From the NCBI GenBank assembly GCA_046091905.1, contig JBJTCN010000033.1, positions 1-42,680 on the forward strand: 42,680 nt of DNA, given 5' to 3'. This document shows positions 22,846 to 32,113 of this stretch, piece after piece (positions within the stretch are counted from its first letter, which is position 1; each line of letters opens with the position of its first letter). The position numbers and the translations under genes were made by a program. The stretch is from ZLKRG08 sp046091905. Lineage in GTDB: Bacteria; Actinomycetota; Actinomycetes; Nanopelagicales; Nanopelagicaceae. Under the pieces are notes generated by a model, which was given only the letters and a program-made list of their open reading frames with translations, did no database searches and was not told the origin of the DNA.

Positions 22846-24236
22846 GTATTGCTGAAATCCGTGGTGGTAACCCCGAACTCGAACGGACCCCACCGCAAGA
22901 TCTAATTGCAGAGCAATCTGCTTTAGGCGGCATGCTCTTATCTAAAGATGCAATCTCTGATGTTGTCGAAATTTTAAAGTCACGCGATTTCTATCGCCCG
23001 GCACATGAATTAATTTTCGATGCGATTATTGATTTATATGGTCGCGGCGAACCAGCCGATGCAATTACCGTTGCCGCAGAGTTAACTAAACGCGGAGATA
23101 TCGCGCGCGCAGGTGGTGCACCATATTTACACACTTTAATTAGTTCAGTTCCAACTGCAGCAAATGCAAGTTACTACGCAAAGATTGTGCGCGAACGTGC
23201 AATTGCCAGACGACTTGTTGAAGCTGGTACCAAGATTGTCCAACTTGGTTATTCACCTGAAGGTGAAATTGATGAAGCAGTTGATCAAGCGCAAGCAGAG
23301 GTCTATCAAGTCACCGAACGTCGCGCTTCAGAAGATTATGTAATTTTAAATGAACTTCTCGAACAGACCTTTGATGAGATGGAACGAATCTCTAAAGGCG
23401 TGGGCCCTGAAGGTGTCTTAACTGGTTTCCGTGATTTAGATAAATTAACTAATGGTTTTCATCCGGGCAACATGGTGGTTATCGCGGCGCGTCCAGCGGT
23501 TGGTAAATCAACTCTTGCGCTAGATATTGTTCGTAACGCCGCAATTCACGAAAAGAAAACCGCAGTTATCTTTTCTTTAGAAATGTCGCGCTCCGAAATC
23601 ACTATGCGTATGTTGTCCGCTGAAGCTCGCGTTGCGCTAAATAGTATTCGTAGTGGTGCGTTAACAGATGATGAATGGGCGCGCTTAGCGAGACGTATGG
23701 GCGAAATTAGCGATGCCCCGCTATTTGTTGATGATTCACCAAATCTTTCCATGATGGAGATTCGCGCAAAAGCGCGCCGCTTAAAGCAGCGCCATGATCT
23801 AAAAGTTATTGTGATTGACTACTTACAGCTGATGTCATCCGGCAAGCGCGTAGAAAATCGCCAGCAAGAGGTCTCCGAATTCTCTCGACATTTAAAGTTG
23901 ATGGCTAAAGAGTTAGATATTCCAGTAATCGCAATTTCACAGTTAAACCGTGGCCCAGAACAACGCGCCAATAAGAAGCCGATGCTCTCTGACTTACGTG
24001 AATCTGGCTCTATCGAACAGGATGCTGACGTAGTTATCTTGTTACACCGTGAAGATTTATACGACAAACAGAATCGCTCTGGCGAAGCTGATCTATTTGT
24101 AGTTAAGCACCGTAACGGACCAACTCGCGACTTAACGGTTTCCGCACAGCTTCACTTCTCAAGATTTGTGGATATGCCTACCCAGAATCAGAACTTTGGT
24201 AATCAAGACTTTACTCAGGCACGATCTGCTGAGTAA
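22812..24236 (+). CDS. dnaB: replicative DNA helicase DnaB
   Basis: DnaB is the hexameric helicase that unwinds DNA ahead of the fork. The product (474 residues from ATG 22812) has the N-terminal helical domain (PPQDLIAEQSALGGMLL at 27-43), a linker, and the RecA-like domain with Walker A ARPAVGKST at 226-234, Walker B VIVIDYLQLM and DLRESGSIEQDADVV. No intein is present, unlike in some mycobacteria. The start is uncertain: GTG at 22842 would give 464 residues beginning MSIAEIRGG, closer to other actinobacterial DnaB. The gene overlaps the convergent EamA gene by 26 bp. Confidence 0.96.
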   Translation: MSHLAGKFLLVSIAEIRGGNPELERTPPQDLIAEQSALGGMLLSKDAISDVVEILKSRDFYRPAHELIFDAIIDLYGRGEPADAITVAAELTKRGDIARAGGAPYLHTLISSVPTAANASYYAKIVRERAIARRLVEAGTKIVQLGYSPEGEIDEAVDQAQAEVYQVTERRASEDYVILNELLEQTFDEMERISKGVGPEGVLTGFRDLDKLTNGFHPGNMVVIAARPAVGKSTLALDIVRNAAIHEKKTAVIFSLEMSRSEITMRMLSAEARVALNSIRSGALTDDEWARLARRMGEISDAPLFVDDSPNLSMMEIRAKARRLKQRHDLKVIVIDYLQLMSSGKRVENRQQEVSEFSRHLKLMAKELDIPVIAISQLNRGPEQRANKKPMLSDLRESGSIEQDADVVILLHREDLYDKQNRSGEADLFVVKHRNGPTRDLTVSAQLHFSRFVDMPTQNQNFGNQDFTQARSAE

Positions 24237-25146
24237 CGCTACGTACCTTAGTTGCAATATAAATTCCGCTAATTACTAACGCCGCACCAATTAATTGCAC
24301 CAGATTAAAAGTTTCACTTAACCAAATCCATGCAAAGATTCCGGCTAAGACTGGTTCTAACATGCCAATAATTGCTGCAGATGATGCGCTGGTCTTGGTA
24401 ATACCAATTAAATTTCCGGTATAAGGAATGATGGTTCCGACAAAAATTACAAATAAAATCAAAACCCAACCACTAGTCATAGTGCCGGCAAGTTGGCCAC
24501 GCAGATCAATCTGCTTTGAGAAAATCTCTGTTGGATATGTCCAAATTGGAAAAGTTGCCCACCAGAACAACATCGAAATTCCAAAACCATAAATCATTAA
24601 AGTTTCGGTCGCTGCGCGCTTGCCCCATTTTTCACCAAGTAAGAAGTAGGCAGTTAAAGCAAAGGCATCTAAGAATGCTGCGATTACTCCCCAGGTATCA
24701 AAGATCAAACCTTTCCAAACTTGCGCGATAAGTAAGAGCCCGGAAAACGCCAAGGCAATCGCCAGCCACATAGTCCGCGCTACATGCTGCTTTCGCACAT
24801 ATTTAATCCATAAAGTAATCCAAATTGGCGCGGTAAATTCGATAATCAAACCGACCGATACTGGCATCCGCAAGATAGCTACAAAGTAGAAAGCCTGCAC
24901 ACCGGCATAACCGACAATGCCATAAATCAGCATCTCTGGAAGCGCCTTCAAATCGAATTTCAGCGCGCTTCTTTTAAAGAGCGCTAAGTAGAGAAAGAAA
25001 GCAGCGAAGGCGCCAGTGGATCTAACCTCCGCCATTCGCCATGGCGATAGCCCCGCTTCTAAAACTAATTTGGAGACGATGCCATTTACGGAGAACGCAA
25101 GGGCTGCAATAAAGAGTGCAATAATGCCTTTACGTTGGTTACTCAC
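24211..25146 (-). CDS. EamA-family (DMT) transporter
   Basis: This 311-residue protein has 10 predicted membrane helices in two EamA repeats (about 8-140 and 150-300), including the repeat-end signature LEPVLAGIFAWIWLSETFN. DMT carriers of this group export amino acids or other small metabolites; the substrate is not evident. The GTG start is supported by a TAAACT box ending exactly 6 nt upstream (25153-25158). It converges on dnaB with a 26-bp overlap and lies 19 bp after the acyl-CoA dehydrogenase gene. Confidence 0.88.
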   Translation of the reverse strand: MSNQRKGIIALFIAALAFSVNGIVSKLVLEAGLSPWRMAEVRSTGAFAAFFLYLALFKRSALKFDLKALPEMLIYGIVGYAGVQAFYFVAILRMPVSVGLIIEFTAPIWITLWIKYVRKQHVARTMWLAIALAFSGLLLIAQVWKGLIFDTWGVIAAFLDAFALTAYFLLGEKWGKRAATETLMIYGFGISMLFWWATFPIWTYPTEIFSKQIDLRGQLAGTMTSGWVLILFVIFVGTIIPYTGNLIGITKTSASSAAIIGMLEPVLAGIFAWIWLSETFNLVQLIGAALVISGIYIATKVRSVTQQIVPE

Positions 25147-25158
25147 TCAAAGAGTTTA
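25147..25158 (-). promoter_or_regulatory. putative leaderless promoter of the EamA gene
   Basis: On the minus strand TAAACT (25153-25158) ends 6 nt before the GTG start at 25146. It lies just downstream of the acyl-CoA dehydrogenase stop (25166-25168), so the EamA gene may be transcribed separately. Confidence 0.55.
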
Positions 25159-25165
25159 GCGGTAT

Positions 25166-26962
25166 TTAGAAGGCTTTCTCTGGAATCTCCATAATTGAGC
25201 CATCAGTTGCTTCAGCAATCTTTCGCTCCGTAGTTAGATGTGGCAGCACCACATTAATAAAGTGTTTAGCTGCCGCAATCTTTCCAGTATAGAAATCATC
25301 GCCCGGTTTTGAAGTAGCAATGTCCGCCATGCGCAGTAATAACCAACCAACAACTACATCGCCAGCTGCAAAAAGTGCGCGAGTGGTATTTAGTCCGACT
25401 TTATAAATTTCCTCTGGTTTTGATTGAGAAGCCATTGCATATCCAACCAAAGTGGTCACAATGCCTTGGAAATCGCCAAGTGCTTTAAGAAGTTTTGCCT
25501 TCTCATCTGCAAGTGCGCCACCAGATTCGCAGAAAGCTTTAATCTCTGCGCCAAGGGTCATTAAAGTTGCACCGTTATCCCGGACAATTTTGCGGAAGAA
25601 GAAATCTAAACCTTGAATTGCAGTGGTGCCTTCATACAATGTATCAATTTTGGCATCGCGAACATATTGTTCGAGCGGCCAATCTTGAGTAAATCCAGAG
25701 CCACCAAAGGTCTGCAAACTTTCCGTGCCTAGTTGTACCCATGATTTCTCGCTGCCATAACCTTTAACAATTGGCAGCAATAAATCATTTAGCTTCTCTA
25801 ACTCTTTTAACTTCGCTTCATCTTTCTCCAACATGATGGAATCTTGAATTGAAGCGGTATAGAGCACTAGCGCGCGCATACCTTCGGCATATGCCTTCTG
25901 GGTAAGTAGCGAACGACGCACATCTGGGTGATGAATAATCGTTACGCGCGGAGATGCCTTATCTAGCTGCTTTGTTAAATCTGGGCCCTGTACGCGTGAT
26001 TTTGCATAGGAGAGCGCATTTAAATAACCGGTAGATAAAGTAGAGATTGCTTTGGTACCAACCATCATGCGCGCATATTCAATAATCTTAAACATCTGGC
26101 GAATTCCATCGTGAACATCGCCAAGTAGGTAACCAACGCATGGTTCCTTCTCGCCCATGTTGATCTCTGCAGTTGCTGAGATATTTAATCCCATCTTATG
26201 TTCTAAGCGCGTTGCATAAATTCCATTGCGCTCGCCGATCTCACCGGTATCCCAATTAAATTGATATTTCGGAACTAAGAATAATGAGAGTCCCTTAGTA
26301 CCAACTGCGCCACCTTCAGGGCGTGCAAGTACAAAGTGAATAATGTTTTCACTTAAATCATTTTCGCCGGAGGTAATAAATCTCTTAGTGCCAGTTAAAT
26401 GCCAAGTGCCATCTGCTTGTTTAACTGCTTTAGAACGACCCGCACCAACGTCAGAACCGGCATCAGGTTCGGTAAGCACCATGGTTGCAGTCCAACCATG
26501 ATCTAACATCTGCTTGGCAACTTTCTTCTGTTCTTCAGTACCAAGTGAATAAGCAACATGTGCAAAAGATGCTGAGACATAAATATGTAAAGCTGGGTTA
26601 GCGCCTAAAATCATCTCTGCCAGCGCCCACCGAAGTGAACGTGGAACTAAGGTGCCACCTAATTCAACTGGCGCATCTAGTCTCCACCATTCGGCATCCA
26701 TAAATGCGCGATAAGATTTTTTGAAAACCTCGGGAAGTTTTCCTTCGCCGCTCTTGGGATCAAAATCAACACCCAAACGATCTGCTTCTACAAAAGATGC
26801 CGCGATTTCATTTTCAGATAATCGCTTCATCTCCTCCAACATTCCGTTGGCCGTATCTTTATCAATATCTGAAAAGATTCCTTTGCCAAGAATCTCCTCT
26901 CGACCAAGGAGCTCAAAGAGGCAGAACTGAATATCGCGAAGGTTTGCTATGTAATGTCCCAT
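25166..26962 (-). CDS. acyl-CoA dehydrogenase, long FadE5-like type
   Basis: This FAD enzyme oxidises acyl-CoA to trans-2-enoyl-CoA and passes electrons to an ETF. The 598-residue protein opens MGHYIANLRDIQFCLFELLG, the N-terminal extension of the long FadE5-type subgroup, then shows VLTEPDAGSDVG and the catalytic Glu in DTLYEGTTAIQG (about residue 444), and ends with the extra C-terminal domain. ATG 26962 is preferred to a TTG two codons upstream. The EtfD-like gene about 6 kb away encodes the membrane oxidoreductase that would accept ETF electrons. Chain-length preference is unknown. Confidence 0.93.
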   Translation of the reverse strand: MGHYIANLRDIQFCLFELLGREEILGKGIFSDIDKDTANGMLEEMKRLSENEIAASFVEADRLGVDFDPKSGEGKLPEVFKKSYRAFMDAEWWRLDAPVELGGTLVPRSLRWALAEMILGANPALHIYVSASFAHVAYSLGTEEQKKVAKQMLDHGWTATMVLTEPDAGSDVGAGRSKAVKQADGTWHLTGTKRFITSGENDLSENIIHFVLARPEGGAVGTKGLSLFLVPKYQFNWDTGEIGERNGIYATRLEHKMGLNISATAEINMGEKEPCVGYLLGDVHDGIRQMFKIIEYARMMVGTKAISTLSTGYLNALSYAKSRVQGPDLTKQLDKASPRVTIIHHPDVRRSLLTQKAYAEGMRALVLYTASIQDSIMLEKDEAKLKELEKLNDLLLPIVKGYGSEKSWVQLGTESLQTFGGSGFTQDWPLEQYVRDAKIDTLYEGTTAIQGLDFFFRKIVRDNGATLMTLGAEIKAFCESGGALADEKAKLLKALGDFQGIVTTLVGYAMASQSKPEEIYKVGLNTTRALFAAGDVVVGWLLLRMADIATSKPGDDFYTGKIAAAKHFINVVLPHLTTERKIAEATDGSIMEIPEKAF

Positions 26963-27027
26963 ACGCAAAGAATGCTACCCGCCAGTAACTTATGCAAGTA
27001 TTTTGAGGGTAGTAATCTCACGGCACT
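26963..27027. promoter_or_regulatory. divergent promoter region (acyl-CoA dehydrogenase / metallophosphoesterase)
   Basis: The 65-bp gap holds, on the minus strand, TAGCAT (26972-26977) ending 9 nt before the dehydrogenase ATG, and on the plus strand TAATCT (27013-27018) ending 9 nt before the metallophosphoesterase ATG. Spacing allows leaders of only two or three bases. No ribosome-binding site is obvious for either gene. Confidence 0.45.
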
Positions 27028-28575
27028 ATGCAGAGACGAATTTCCAGGGTCGCACAGCCCGGCACCAAGTGGAAGAAGTTGGTTCAACTTGAAGAGCGCG
27101 CGACCGTGGGAGAAGCGCCCAAGAGCGCCGAAGCGCTACTGACCCTGATTCATCTATCGGATTTACATATCTGCGATGCGCAAGCGCCAACACGATTGGA
27201 ATTTATAGATCGCATGGCCGACCCCGGTCATCCTATGCAACCAATCTTGCATTACATCGGAACTTATCGCGCACATGAATTTTTAACGGTTCAAGTTTTA
27301 GAGGCCATGGTGCATTCAGTTAACAAGATTGACAAGGGTCCGCTACTAGGTAAAGCAGTTGATGGCGTAATCATTACTGGCGATGTCACCGATAACGCAC
27401 AGGTAAATGAATTGAATTGGTATAAATCGGTTTTACATGGCGGACCAGTTGCACCAAATTCTGGAGATTCTGAAACATTCGAAAGTTTTCACGCCGCAGA
27501 AAATAAAGATGAGTATTACTACCATCCAGATGTACCTGGTGCAGATCGCCCACAGAAGTTATATGACTTCCCAGCTTTTCCTGGCGTAACCAAAGCTTCG
27601 GTTGCGCCATTTGTAGCTAAAGGTTTAAAACATAATTGGTTAGCAATTCATGGAAATCACGATTCTTTATTACAAGGAACTACTGCGCCAAATGCCGAAT
27701 TAAATAAAGTGACAATTGGTGCACAGAAATTTAGTGGGTTACGACCAGAGGCAGATTTAACTAAGTTAATTGAGAAATTTGGTGAAATTGGTCCAGCGGA
27801 TTATCCAAGTATTGATCTTTTATATACCGAAGCGATTACTGCAGATCCAAATCGAAAATTTATGGATGTGCAAGAGTGGGTAAATCAACATACTGATTGC
27901 GGACATGATCACGGATTAAGTAAAGCGAATCCAAACGCGGCTTATTACTATCGCGATTTCCCAAATAATATTCGCTTTATTGCGATGGATACGGTTAATG
28001 GTTTTGGTGGTTGGCAAGGATGTATTGATCGCCAGCAATTTAATTGGCTCCGCGATTTATTGGAAAATTCCAAGGAAAAATATGTAATTTTGAGCTCGCA
28101 CCATCCACTGGAAAAACTCTTTAATCCATATGTTCCAGAAGGAGTTGCTGAACCTGCAGTACGTCGCGAACTTTCGGAACTCTTATTTAATTACGAAAAT
28201 ATTATTCTCTGGGTTGCCGGACATAATCATCAAAATTACATCAACCAAATCACGCGCCCAGATGGTAGCCATGCTTTCTGGCATATTCGCACTGCAAGTC
28301 ATATTGATTGGCCTCAACAATCACGCGTTATTGAAATTGCGCGCGAAGGTAATGAGATATTAATCGGCACCACCATTGTTGATCATGCCGGTCCACTTGA
28401 ATTTACCGGAAGTGCAGCTGAGTTAGCTGACCCAATTGCGCTCGCGGGATTTTCGCGCCAACTTTCGGCTAATGATTGGCAGCGCCAAGAGGGTTTGTTG
28501 GATATCTCGCTAGCAGAGGGGCGCCCAGAGGATCAAAATGTCTGGTTGCGCGCCATGGATTTCCAAAGATCCTGA
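27028..28575 (+). CDS. metallophosphoesterase, TIGR03767 (PPA1498) type
   Basis: This 515-residue protein has all the calcineurin-like dimetal motifs: DLH (45-47), GDVTDN (118-123), GNHD (209-212), SSHHPL and GHNH. The long insert between the second and third motifs and the opening LTLIHLSDLHICDAQAPTR fit the actinobacterial TIGR03767 family. No signal peptide or Tat motif is seen at this start, so a cytoplasmic location is implied, although related proteins can be exported. The substrate is unknown. It lies 23 bp upstream of dcd, which has its own promoter. Confidence 0.85.
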   Translation: MQRRISRVAQPGTKWKKLVQLEERATVGEAPKSAEALLTLIHLSDLHICDAQAPTRLEFIDRMADPGHPMQPILHYIGTYRAHEFLTVQVLEAMVHSVNKIDKGPLLGKAVDGVIITGDVTDNAQVNELNWYKSVLHGGPVAPNSGDSETFESFHAAENKDEYYYHPDVPGADRPQKLYDFPAFPGVTKASVAPFVAKGLKHNWLAIHGNHDSLLQGTTAPNAELNKVTIGAQKFSGLRPEADLTKLIEKFGEIGPADYPSIDLLYTEAITADPNRKFMDVQEWVNQHTDCGHDHGLSKANPNAAYYYRDFPNNIRFIAMDTVNGFGGWQGCIDRQQFNWLRDLLENSKEKYVILSSHHPLEKLFNPYVPEGVAEPAVRRELSELLFNYENIILWVAGHNHQNYINQITRPDGSHAFWHIRTASHIDWPQQSRVIEIAREGNEILIGTTIVDHAGPLEFTGSAAELADPIALAGFSRQLSANDWQRQEGLLDISLAEGRPEDQNVWLRAMDFQRS

Positions 28576-28586
28576 CTAATTTTAGA

Positions 28587-28598
28587 TAAGGTCGCGCT
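28587..28598 (+). promoter_or_regulatory. leaderless promoter of dcd
   Basis: TAAGGT (28587-28592) ends 6 nt before the GTG start at 28599. The hexamer and spacing are identical to those at pyrE and the lysine-rich gene. No ribosome-binding site fits. Confidence 0.65.
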
Positions 28599-29177
28599 GT
28601 GCTTTTAAGTGATAAAGATATTCTGGCTCAAATCGAAGCAGGTCGCGTAGCTTGCGAACCTTACGAACCAAAGATGATTCAGCCATCATCAATTGATGTG
28701 CGTTTAGATAAATTCTTCCGCGTCTTTGAAAATCATAAGTATGAAGTTATCGATCCATCCAAAGAGCAACCAGAGCTAACTCGTGAAATCGAAGTTGGTA
28801 GTGACGAACACTTTATTTTGCATCCAGGTGAATTTGTGCTCGCATCAACTTATGAAGTTGTCACGTTGCCAGATGACATCGCCGGTCGCTTAGAAGGAAA
28901 ATCTTCACTTGGCCGTTTAGGTTTGCTAACTCATTCAACCGCTGGATTTATTGATCCAGGTTTCTCTGGCCACATCACCTTAGAACTTTCCAACGTAGCC
29001 AACCTGCCAGTTAAGCTATTTCCAGGTATGAAGATTGGCCAGCTCTGCCTAATCAAACTCTCATCTGCGGCTCAGAATCCATATGGATCAGCGGTTTATG
29101 GCTCTAGATACCAAGGCCAGCGCGGTCCAACTGCCAGCCGTTCTTGGCTAGACTTCCATAAGAGCGACGTGAAATAA
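28599..29177 (+). CDS. dcd: dCTP deaminase (probable bifunctional dUMP-forming type)
   Basis: Dcd deaminates dCTP in thymidylate supply; actinobacterial forms usually also hydrolyse the dUTP to dUMP. The 192-residue protein has MIQPSSIDVRL, GKSSLGRLGLLTHSTAG and the nucleotide-binding block PGFSGHITLELSN carrying the catalytic Glu. Bifunctionality is inferred from lineage, not from a residue I can prove. The GTG start gives the usual MLLSDKDI N-terminus and follows a leaderless promoter. Confidence 0.95.
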   Translation: MLLSDKDILAQIEAGRVACEPYEPKMIQPSSIDVRLDKFFRVFENHKYEVIDPSKEQPELTREIEVGSDEHFILHPGEFVLASTYEVVTLPDDIAGRLEGKSSLGRLGLLTHSTAGFIDPGFSGHITLELSNVANLPVKLFPGMKIGQLCLIKLSSAAQNPYGSAVYGSRYQGQRGPTASRSWLDFHKSDVK

Positions 29178-29218
29178 AAGCTTCTCGCTCGCTGTTTTAA
29201 GTAGCGATAGGAGTAGGC

Positions 29219-29773
29219 ATGAATACCACTTATATAATTTTAGGCGTTATCGCGCTCGCAGTTATCTTTGGCATCACTCAGTACAACAAATTAATTCGAC
29301 TCAATGTCTCGGTCGACGAGGCCTTTGCACAGATTGAAGTGCAGCTAAAGCGTCGCTCAGATTTGATTCCAAATTTAGTTGAGACCGTAAAAGGCTATGC
29401 CGCGCACGAAAAAGAGGCCTTTGAAAAGGTAGTCGCGGCGCGCGCCAAAGCAACTAGTGCAACTGGCGTACATGATGTGGCCGCAGCAGATGGCGCGCTA
29501 ACTCAAGCGCTACGCGGGCTACTGGCAGTTGCCGAGGCTTACCCAGACTTAAAAGCATCCACTAACTTTTTACAATTACAAGATGAACTTGCGACCACCG
29601 AAAATAAAGTGGCTTTCTCTCGTCAGTTCTATAACGACAGCGTACGTTCGCTAAACCAAACCATTAAAACTTTTCCAGGAAATCTCTTTGGTGGAGTTGC
29701 AAAGGTGAACGCTCGTGAATTTTATGAAGTGGAAGATCCGCAAGATCGCAACGCTCCAAAAGTTCAGTTCTAA
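29219..29773 (+). CDS. LemA family protein
   Basis: LemA proteins are small membrane proteins with a single N-terminal helix and a coiled, all-helical domain. The 184-residue product has a membrane segment at about 5-21 and the family block QIEVQLKRRSDLIPNLVETVKGYAAHEKE. It ends with AREFYEVEDPQDRNAPKVQF, close to the usual LemA ending. A GATAGGAG ribosome-binding site precedes the ATG. Function is unknown, but it is paired with htpX 6 bp downstream, a recurrent arrangement in bacteria. Confidence 0.93.
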   Translation: MNTTYIILGVIALAVIFGITQYNKLIRLNVSVDEAFAQIEVQLKRRSDLIPNLVETVKGYAAHEKEAFEKVVAARAKATSATGVHDVAAADGALTQALRGLLAVAEAYPDLKASTNFLQLQDELATTENKVAFSRQFYNDSVRSLNQTIKTFPGNLFGGVAKVNAREFYEVEDPQDRNAPKVQF

Positions 29774-29779
29774 ATATTT

Positions 29780-30685
29780 ATGTCTGAAGTAAATTTCCGC
29801 GCACATCAAGCAGCTAATAAGCGAAAGACCTTTCTGCTTTTAGCAACCTTTGGTGCGCTGATGTGGTTAGTTGTTTATGCTGCACTTACCTACATGGGAT
29901 CTTCAACTGCGGGCATTGTGCCGATTGCAGTCGGGCTATCTTTAATTTCAGTTTGGGGAAGTTACTACGCATCTGACAAGTTAGTTTTAACCATGACTGG
30001 CGCGCGCCAGATTCAAGAGAGTGATAATCCAAGGCTATTTGCGTTGATTCAGGAGGTCTGTTTAGCAAGTGGTTTACCAATGCCGAAGGTGGCAATTGTT
30101 GAAGATGTTGCACCAAATGCCTTTGCCACTGGTCGAAATCCAGAGCATGCCTTAATTGCATTTACTACCGGCATTTTAGATGCGATGGATCGCGATGAGT
30201 TACAAGGTGTAATTGCGCACGAAATGGCGCACGTTGCTAATCGCGATACTTTAGTAAGCGCAGTTGCCGCTACCACCGCAGGTGCGATTGCAATCTTTAG
30301 CGATTTCCTAATGCGCATGATGTGGTTTGGTGGTGGACGTCGCGATCGTGAGAGCAATAGCAATCCAATTGCATTGGTGCTCTCATTAGTAATTTTAATT
30401 TTGGCACCGATCGCCGCGATGTTATTAAAAGCTGCAATTAGCCGTCGTCGTGAAGCTTTAGCAGATGCAACTGCAGTTCAATTTACTCGTAACCCAAGTG
30501 GGCTACGTAAAGCGCTAGAAGTTTTACAAGCAGATTCAACAGTTGTCACTCACGCATCTAATGCAGTGGCGCATTTATATATTGAATCACCGCTAGATAG
30601 TTCTAGCGTCTCTAAATTATTTGCCACCCATCCGCCATTAGCGGAGCGCATTTCTATTCTGCGCGCAATGGAAAGTGGAGCGTAA
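29780..30685 (+). CDS. htpX: HtpX-type M48 membrane metalloprotease
   Basis: HtpX is a zinc protease of the inner membrane that removes damaged membrane proteins. The 301-residue protein has two N-terminal membrane helices (about 17-38 and 44-62), the zinc motif HEMAH at 147-151 in VIAHEMAHVANRD, a further hydrophobic segment (about 190-215) and the third-ligand region REALADATAVQ. It is translated 6 bp after lemA. Its 3' end overlaps the convergent histidine kinase gene by 32 bp. Confidence 0.93.
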   Translation: MSEVNFRAHQAANKRKTFLLLATFGALMWLVVYAALTYMGSSTAGIVPIAVGLSLISVWGSYYASDKLVLTMTGARQIQESDNPRLFALIQEVCLASGLPMPKVAIVEDVAPNAFATGRNPEHALIAFTTGILDAMDRDELQGVIAHEMAHVANRDTLVSAVAATTAGAIAIFSDFLMRMMWFGGGRRDRESNSNPIALVLSLVILILAPIAAMLLKAAISRRREALADATAVQFTRNPSGLRKALEVLQADSTVVTHASNAVAHLYIESPLDSSSVSKLFATHPPLAERISILRAMESGA

Positions 30686-32111
30686 AGCTAGTTCCTTCGC
30701 CCAGTTTGGAATCCACACTTACATGGCCACCATGTGAGCGCATCACGGCATCTACGATTGATAAACCTAAACCGCTACCTTCTGTGCCAGTTCTTTGGCG
30801 TGATGGATCGACACGATAAAAACGCTCAAAGATTTTTTCGCGATTTTCTTCACTAAGGCCTGGTCCATTGTCAGAAACAATTACCTGGACTTCCTTATCT
30901 AGGTGATTTATCGCCACATTTATCTGGGTACCAACTGGGGTATGAACTCGCGCATTTGCCAATAAATTAGCGACCACTTGATGAATTTGATTGGCATCAC
31001 CGAGCGCATAAATTTCAGCGCCAGCAGTTAAAGTAATTGGATGACCTGGCCCAGCTGCGCGCGCAGATTCAACGGCATCTGTTACCACTTCGCTTAAATT
31101 AACTGGCTTAATTTCCATCTTTGGACCTTGATCCAAACGCGCTAAGACCAGTAAATCTTCAACTAGCGTGCTCATGCGCATTGATTCGCGTTCGATGCGC
31201 GCAATTAACTCTTTGGTATCGCTCTCGCCAGTTACTGCACCTTGACGATGAAGTTCCGCAAAACCACGAATTGCCGTAAGTGGCGTTCTAAGTTCGTGAG
31301 AGGCATCGGCTACAAATCGGCGTAATCGTCCTTCAGATTCAGTGCGCGCCGCAAATGATTCTTCGATGCGCGCTAACATCGTATTCAAAGAGCCAACTAA
31401 CCTGCCGACTTCGGTGCTTGGTTTCGCATCTGGTAAACGCGCTGATAAATCACCAGATGCAATCTGCTCTGCGGTCTTCTCTACATCTTCAAGTGGGCGC
31501 ATACCAATTCGAATTACATAGCGAGCTGCAATTGCAATCATCAAAAGCGCAATCAAACCCACAAATAAAAATAAAATTAATAGTTGGTGTTGCGTACGTT
31601 CTACCGCTTGCAATGATTGCGCCACCACGACTGTGTCACCAGTAGTTGGTAGCACCACTGCGATTGCTCTGAAATCTGGACCTTTAGCTTTGATGGTAAA
31701 TGGTTCGTTCTCAGTTTTTAAAGCAGCAGCGTTATCAAAGGCATCTAAATAATCTGTAATTTGCGAAGAGGTTAAATCGCCGCCTAATTCGCCTTTAATT
31801 ACGCCAGTTGCGCTGAGTAGTGTTACTGATAACGTGGTGGGAATTCGTTGCAGCGGTTGTGGTGTTGCCGAAGTCCCTCTGCGGATACGGTGTTCTTCGA
31901 TTTCATCTTCATTTTGTTGGATAACTGCGCCGCGATCTAAACGTATCGCAGTACCGCCAACCACGCTATTTAATTCATTATCGATCTGCCCTATTAAATA
32001 ATTATTTAATGCATTAGCGGTGCCATAAAAAGTAACTGCAAATCCAATCGCAGAGAGCAGCACAATGCCGACTGTTAATCGACTACGCAGACTCCATTGA
32101 TTTAAATTCAT
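30654..32111 (-). CDS. two-component sensor histidine kinase
   Basis: The 485-residue membrane kinase has an N-terminal helix (about 13-33), an extracytoplasmic sensor region (about 35-175), a second helix (about 177-199), a HAMP domain (200-252), the HisKA box with H272 in FVADASHELRTPLTA, and a HATPase_c domain with NLLANARVHTP, DNGPGLS and GSGLGLSIV. Sensor ligand is unknown. The pair resembles actinobacterial OmpR/PhoB-type systems such as TcrXY. It lies 2 bp after its regulator gene and overlaps htpX by 32 bp. Confidence 0.95.
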   Translation of the reverse strand: MNLNQWSLRSRLTVGIVLLSAIGFAVTFYGTANALNNYLIGQIDNELNSVVGGTAIRLDRGAVIQQNEDEIEEHRIRRGTSATPQPLQRIPTTLSVTLLSATGVIKGELGGDLTSSQITDYLDAFDNAAALKTENEPFTIKAKGPDFRAIAVVLPTTGDTVVVAQSLQAVERTQHQLLILFLFVGLIALLMIAIAARYVIRIGMRPLEDVEKTAEQIASGDLSARLPDAKPSTEVGRLVGSLNTMLARIEESFAARTESEGRLRRFVADASHELRTPLTAIRGFAELHRQGAVTGESDTKELIARIERESMRMSTLVEDLLVLARLDQGPKMEIKPVNLSEVVTDAVESARAAGPGHPITLTAGAEIYALGDANQIHQVVANLLANARVHTPVGTQINVAINHLDKEVQVIVSDNGPGLSEENREKIFERFYRVDPSRQRTGTEGSGLGLSIVDAVMRSHGGHVSVDSKLGEGTSFTLHFPLRAE

Positions 32112-32113
32112 TT